A DNA stretch of 64,000 nucleotides from Bretschneidera sinensis. Taxonomy: Eukaryota; Streptophyta; Magnoliopsida; Brassicales; Akaniaceae. This document shows, one piece after another, positions 59,349 to 64,000 of this stretch. Both the position numbers and the translations under genes were made by a program. The notes under the pieces were generated by a model. It made no database searches. It was not told the origin of the DNA and saw only the letters and a list, made by a program, of their open reading frames with translations. Within the stretch, counting starts at the first letter, position 1. Every line of letters begins with the position of its first letter. The stretch spans positions 73,268,817-73,332,816 of the forward strand of contig CM043701.1 in NCBI GenBank assembly GCA_023935145.1, in the 5' to 3' direction.

Positions 59349-61114
59349 TGAGGTGCAAATTTTAAATACTCGCAAGTGCACGAATCATAAGTAGTATTGC
59401 GATGAGTTTACTCTCGAGGTCGATCTCTCAAGGAATTGCAGTGGTTTAAATCTAAATTATTTTCTTAAAATTACTAAAACAAACTCTGAAATTAAATCCT
59501 AAACACTCTAATTAAAAGATTGGTGAAGAGAAAATTGAAATAAAAACAATTAAGTAAATTAAACAAAACGAATTATGAAGAGATGAGTATAATCAAAGAA
59601 AACAATTAGGAGCTTAGCTTGCTATCCAATCATGAATTGGAACATCTGGTGAATATAAAGAATTAATCAACATCCAAGATTATTGGTATTTCTGCTAAGG
59701 CTAGAGAATGCCATTGATCGTGTTTATTCTCAATTTATAACTAATTAATTAAATCCCATGGATCATGTTCATAAATTAATTAGTTAAATTAAGTATAAGG
59801 AAAACACAATCACCTAAATCACAGTTTGATTTGAATCCTGATTTAAATTCTTATTCAAGAAAGCTTAATTAGGTCTAGATGATTTGTCCTCAACTTAATC
59901 TCAAATATTAACCTTGACTATCAATAATAGATGGCCAATCCACAAGCAATAATCAAAGGTACAAAGGATATTGAATAAGAAATAATTTGAAAATTTTCAT
60001 TAAACTAAATCCACCAAAATATCCAAAACAATCAAGGCAGCTAAGCCAAACGCCCAACAATGCGTTCAACCGCTCATACTTAAATCCCAATCATAGAATT
60101 CAAATACTAGGGTTACAAGCATATTGAAGGACAAAAGGAGCAAAGATAGAATTTTTTCCTGAATTACAAGATGAATCCTCAAAGTCTTGAAACGATTGAT
60201 CATCGTCTTCAATCTCTTGATAAGCCGTCTTGATGAAAGAAACCGTCTTCTCCTTCAATCTCCCAAAACTCCTCTTGATAATATCTCTCCAAGAATTGCC
60301 ATCATCTCCCCCATTTTCTGAGTCTAAAATTCCTATATATAGCTATATGGAGATGGCTTTGTAGACAGAAAAGTCGCCCTAGGGTTTTTGTTCATGCCGT
60401 GTGCTTCTGCTGCTGTCCAGGCCTGGTTCTGCTACTGTTCAGGCCCGGTTCTGCTGCTATCCAGGCTGTGTGTTTGCTGTTTTCCAGGCCAGGTTCTTGT
60501 TATCCAGAACTAGTCTGGTTATGCTGCTATCCAGCCTGTGCAAATCCCAAAAAAAAATCATAATTTAATAGCTCCTTCACTTCTGCCATGCTGAAATCAC
60601 GCACAACCCGACCTTTGTCTACTAAAACTTCTATAACTTTCTCTAGAAAAATCATATTTACAAGATGTAAAATTATAGAGAAAATAGACATCTGGATCTT
60701 TCCAAGCATATATGGCTCAGCTCCTGGTTTTTCCTGAATCAATACAGTTTAATCCACAAAAATCACTTCTGCCACGTTGAAATCACGCACAGCCTGACAT
60801 TTGTCTACTAAAACTGCCATAACTTTCTCTAGAAAAATCATGTTTATGAGCCACAAATTATTCAGAAAATAGACATTCGGATCTTTCCAAGCATATATGG
60901 ATCATCTTCTAGTTCTTCCTGAATTAATACAGTTTAATCAACAAAAATGACTGATCTGTACGGGTAATTCTGGCAATTTAGTGAAAATCTTTTTCAAGTG
61001 CTTGTGAACTTGTAAAACAACGAAAAACAACTCAAAGTAATAAATTTCTAAGCTAAACATATAAATAAATACTTGAAAAACATACAAAATACTATGACAA
61101 ATATTCGTTCATCA
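59349..61114 (-). repeat. Element D 5' LTR
   Basis: The LTR is 1766 bp. The tandem duplication has a 185-bp period (CAGTTTAATC at 60745 and 60930). The minisatellite of CTGCTGTCCAGGCC type (about 60400-60540) has about six units, more than in any of the three sibling LTRs. A minus-strand TATA (CTATATATAGG) lies near 60342-60332. Confidence 0.9.
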
Positions 61115-62456
61115 AGCCACTTGTGAGATATTCATGGGTTATAGGAGTTTGACATACTTATCTACCTAGAGAGAGTTGAATTTGAGGTAAAGATGGTGGA
61201 TGGAGTTGATTAGTGACTATGATTGTACAATTCACTATCATCTAGAAAATACGAAAGTGATAGCTGATGCATTGAGTAGAAAATCTATAAGAAGATTGAC
61301 TGCTATTGAAAGTCATGATGTGTAATTGATGATAGATTAAGAGATATAAGAATGAAGTTGAATATCAGTGATAGAGGATCATTGTTAACAAATATGTTTG
61401 TATAGTCATCTATAGTAAAATGCTTGTTAGAGATGCAAGGTAAAGATAAAGAGATGGAGAAGATTAAGCAGGAAGTGCTAGTAAAAGGTAATATGAGTTC
61501 AAAAATTAGAAATGATGGTATTCTGGTCTTGGAACATAGAATTTGTGTCCCCAATAATGCAGAGTTGAGAAAGAAGTTAATGAGAGAGGCATATGATGAT
61601 GTAGATTCGATGCAACCAAGTAACAATAAGATGTATAGAGGATTGAGATAGAATTTCGGGTGGTCAGGATTGAAGAGAGATGTACCTAAGATTGTGAGGT
61701 TGTATGGAATACTATTAAGCATAGTGTCAAATAGAGATGTTAGCATTATATTTTGGTTTTGGAGAGGCATTCAGAAAGCCACAGGTACGCAGTTACAATT
61801 TAATATTGCTTTTCATCCTTAACAGATGGGTAGAAGGTGAAGAATTATAGTATATTGGGAAGAAGTGGGAGAGAGTAATATATTTGGTCAATCAATTATT
61901 AAGTTAACAACTGAGAGGATTAAACTGGTTAGAGAGAATTGTAAAGTAAGACTGAGTAGACCGAAGAGCTATGCTGATAATAAAAGAAGACCTCTTGAAT
62001 TTCAAGTAGGTGATTGGGTGTAATTAAAAATATCTCCATGAAAATGTGTGTTGAAGATCAAAAAGAAAGGAAAGTTGAGTCTGAGGTAAGTGGGACCCTA
62101 TGCGGTTATTGAGAAAGTTGGGCTAGTTGTGAATAGCCTAGATTTGCCTCCAGAGTTGAAGCAGTGACATAATGTATTCCATGTTTCACTTAGGCGAGAG
62201 CGCTTACTTGATAAATCTCATAATATTTTGAGCCAAGCTGTAGAAATTCATAAATATTCGACTTTTATACAAGTACAAGTGAGAATTTTAGACAGAAAAG
62301 AACAAGTCTTATATAGTAAAATAATTTCATTAGTTCAAGTTTTGTGGTGGAATAAGGATGTTGAAGAGATTACGTGAAAGCGTGAGACAATTATGAAGAA
62401 ATATTATTCACAATTGTTTCTTGAGTTAGGTAAGGAAATTTCGAGGACGAAATTTT
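61115..62456 (+). pseudogene. Element A RNase H end, integrase remnant and chromodomain
   Basis: After AGCCA the reading goes CEIFMGYRSLTYLST, DYDCTIHYHLENTKVIADAL, then the integrase zinc-binding region with ILVLEHRICVPNNAELRKKL and MYRGLR. It jumps at ...KRDVPKIV to RLYGILLSIVSNRD, losing the CC pair and the first catalytic Asp. A second jump from AFHPQQMGRR to YWEEVGESNIFG loses the catalytic Glu. The C-terminus is kept: KSYADNKRRPLEFQVGDWV, HNVFHVSLRRERLLDKSHN, then a chromodomain-like end VRILDRKEQVLYSKIISLVQ. Dense stops make it a pseudogene. Confidence 0.85.
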
Positions 62457-62473
62457 TATAAGGTGGGTAGAAT
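62457..62473 (+). other. Element A polypurine tract
   Basis: ATAAGGTGGGTAGAAT directly precedes the 3' LTR, after the GAGGACGAAATTT phrase typical of Tekay elements. It primes plus-strand DNA in the family. Confidence 0.75.
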
Positions 62474-64000
62474 TGTAATACCTGTATTCGTAAAGTAAGG
62501 ATAAAGAAGTAATTTAATAAATATGACATGAAATTAAAATAATAAATATGTGAAAGATTTATTATGGAATAAAATAATTATTTTGAAAAAAAAAGACTTG
62601 TGGTAGTATAAAGAAAAATAAAAAGAAAAAAATTTTGAATCGTCCAGAAGGACAAAGGAAAAAGGAAAAAGAAAAAAAAAGGTTTTGTTTAAAAAAAATT
62701 GAACTGTCGAGAAGGACAAAGAAAAAAAAGAAAAGAAAAAAAAAGAAATAAAAAAAAAACCATGGCAACACCTGGAATCTAGGTGTTGCCAAAAGAGGAA
62801 GCGTGGTGTGTTGTGTATAATGCATGAGACACAGCACAAAAGTGAACATTTGGGGGGGGGGGCAAAAATCTGCATATATAAACAGTTTTTTTATTTTTTT
62901 TTATATACTTACGAAATTCTGATTGGTTTTCTTCTTTTTACAATTCAAACTACTCTATTTCTCTAAAAACTTGGGGACCGAAAGAAAGAGTGAAAGAGTC
63001 AAATTTTGAAGGGATTTACGGGAGAATTTTATAGAGAGGCACGAAAAGCTCTAAGAAAAACAGAAGGTAATAACATAAGTTTTATTTTTGAAATCTAGCA
63101 TACATGAAATTTCCTATAATTCAAAGTGGGAATTTTCAACGGATGTGAATTATGGAAGAATTGAAGAATAAATTAGAAATTTTAATATAAATATTATGTC
63201 AGGTGTTAACTATCACTAACCGGGGGAAATTGCTCAAAGGAGCAGGAAATGTAAAGAGGTGATCCAAGGGTAGCTCTAAGTGCTACGTGGTGAGTTATAT
63301 TTACTTTAAGTGATCAAGATATATATGAAATATCTAATGATAATATTAGAATAAATTATTAGCTTATACTTTGGTGGTAGATGAAAAATTATATGATGGG
63401 TATGATAGGTATAATTGATATGTAGAAAATTATTATCTGAGAAGTAATATTATTAGAATAATGAGTCGATTTAATAATGAAGGTGATAAATGAAATTCTT
63501 GACGATTTATGGTTGATAAATTGATGTGATATATAAGGAGAATAAATTAGTGAAATTGATCAAATAGTATTTTAGAAAAGACAGGATAGCTAAATTAAAT
63601 GTCTGAATACATGTTTGTTTTTATATTATTGTTCATATGCATATTTCATATCATTGTTCATATGCATATGCATAAAATAAAAGAACTGAGAGGGGGCCGG
63701 TCTAAATGAAAAACCGTGACAGCCGGTATATTCTAGAAATAAATGAAAACCGTGACAACCAGTTTATGCTGGAAATAAAAGAACCGGGAGGGGGCCGGTT
63801 TAAATTAAATAAAAGAACAGGGAAGCCAGCGAGTTTAAGATAAAAACATGTTGACATGTGGGAAGACGTTCCCTAATAATAATTCATGCATTGCATCTGT
63901 TTTAAATATTGATTGTATTACTGAGATGCTGAAGTGTTGTTTGTTATTATAAATTTATTTATAGATGAATGAGTCTCATAGAGAGACAGTTATGGTGAGA
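62474..64000 (+). repeat. Element A 3' LTR, cut by the window end
   Basis: It begins TGTAATACCTG and matches 21218-22610 to the end of the window. It carries about 165 bp at 62595-62760 absent from the 5' LTR, rich in A/G and with CCAGAAGGACAAAG-like phrases twice. It has two AACCGTGACAGC units where the 5' LTR has three. About 500 bp of LTR should follow outside the window. Confidence 0.9.

Larger units (their letters stand above)
43758..61114 (-). mobile_element. Element D: Athila-type retrotransposon inserted in A, itself split by E
   Basis: D is bounded by TAATGTGC on the left and TTCATCA on the right, with identical AGCCA duplications at 43753-43757 and 61115-61119. Removing it rejoins A's RNase H reading (…YLYGA then CEIFMGYRSLTYLST). 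LTRs are 43758-45471 (3') and 59349-61114 (5'). It reads leftward: primer site, gag, protease, then E, then a truncated RT fused to the integrase end. The RT catalytic motif, RNase H and integrase core are deleted. Without E, D is about 8.8 kb. Confidence 0.95.
21218..64000 (+). mobile_element. Element A: Tekay/Del-type chromovirus, host of the nest, continues past window
   Basis: Element A has a 5' LTR at 21218-23113, a tRNA-iMet primer site, gag and protease debris at 23210-24720, RT/RNase H at 42638-43757, integrase and chromodomain debris at 61120-62420, a polypurine tract, and a 3' LTR from 62474 that runs off the window. The coding order and the matched phrases across two insertion sites show one original element. 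Insertions B (24911-42632) and D (43758-61114) split it. Removing them leaves about 7.7 kb plus the unseen end of the 3' LTR. Many stops, frameshifts and internal integrase deletions make it non-functional. The terminal chromodomain and LTR form identify the Tekay (Del) lineage of plant chromoviruses. Confidence 0.9.

Noticed and set aside
62534..62875. Minus-strand Phe/Leu-rich frames in the element A 3' LTR
   Set aside because: They arise from A/G-rich low-complexity sequence read antisense. They look membrane-like only because of poly-T codons.

Overview
The window is nuclear DNA from a flowering plant, almost certainly a eudicot. It holds one intron-rich receptor-like kinase gene on the minus strand, AT-rich intergenic DNA, and long nested LTR retrotransposons. 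Repeats of this kind and the tRNA-Asp-type primer sites are standard for plants. I cannot place the species from sequence alone.

Positions 1-12271 are the gene-bearing part. A kinase gene of the CRCK (calmodulin-binding receptor-like cytoplasmic kinase) type, closest to CRCK3, runs on the minus strand from an ATG at 8640 to at least 3522 in six coding exons. Its last exon, covering the end of the kinase domain, is not recognisable in the window. Two introns carry small foldback (MITE-like) elements. The flanks hold decayed repeats and LTR-like scraps. Positions 12272-18585 are an old minus-strand Ty3/gypsy element of Tat/Ogre type (element F). It has 485-bp LTRs, gag debris and two tandem-repeat arrays near its 3' LTR. 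A LINE RNase H remnant lies at 19130-19660.

From 21218 to beyond the window end is a retrotransposon nest whose joints can be read almost to the base. The host is a dead Tekay/Del-type chromovirus (A: 5' LTR 21218-23113, 3' LTR from 62474). Its coding region is split twice. Element B (24911-42632, target duplication TTGTC) is an Athila-type element on the plus strand, itself split by the related minus-strand element C (31543-40003). Element D (43758-61114, target duplication AGCCA) is an Athila-type element on the minus strand, itself split by the same-family plus-strand element E (48034-56566, target duplication AGTGG/AGTAG). So A contains B, which contains C, and A contains D, which contains E. 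In both cases the inner copy is antiparallel to its relative.

B keeps a nearly complete but interrupted gag-protease-RT-RNase H-integrase order. C has gag and protease, no RT or integrase, and an extra ORF resembling the 'putative plant transposon protein' family. D and E have each lost the RT-to-integrase core by different deletions that end at microhomologies. No element looks autonomous.

The most unusual signals are three. C carries clusters of a CTCGATCGCA-like palindromic motif upstream of the TATA box in both LTRs, upstream of gag and upstream of the extra ORF. A GGGAGGCA motif recurs downstream of pol in B, C, D and E. Inverted LTR pairs in the D/E nest could make long double-stranded RNA. 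No tRNA, rRNA or CRISPR feature was seen.
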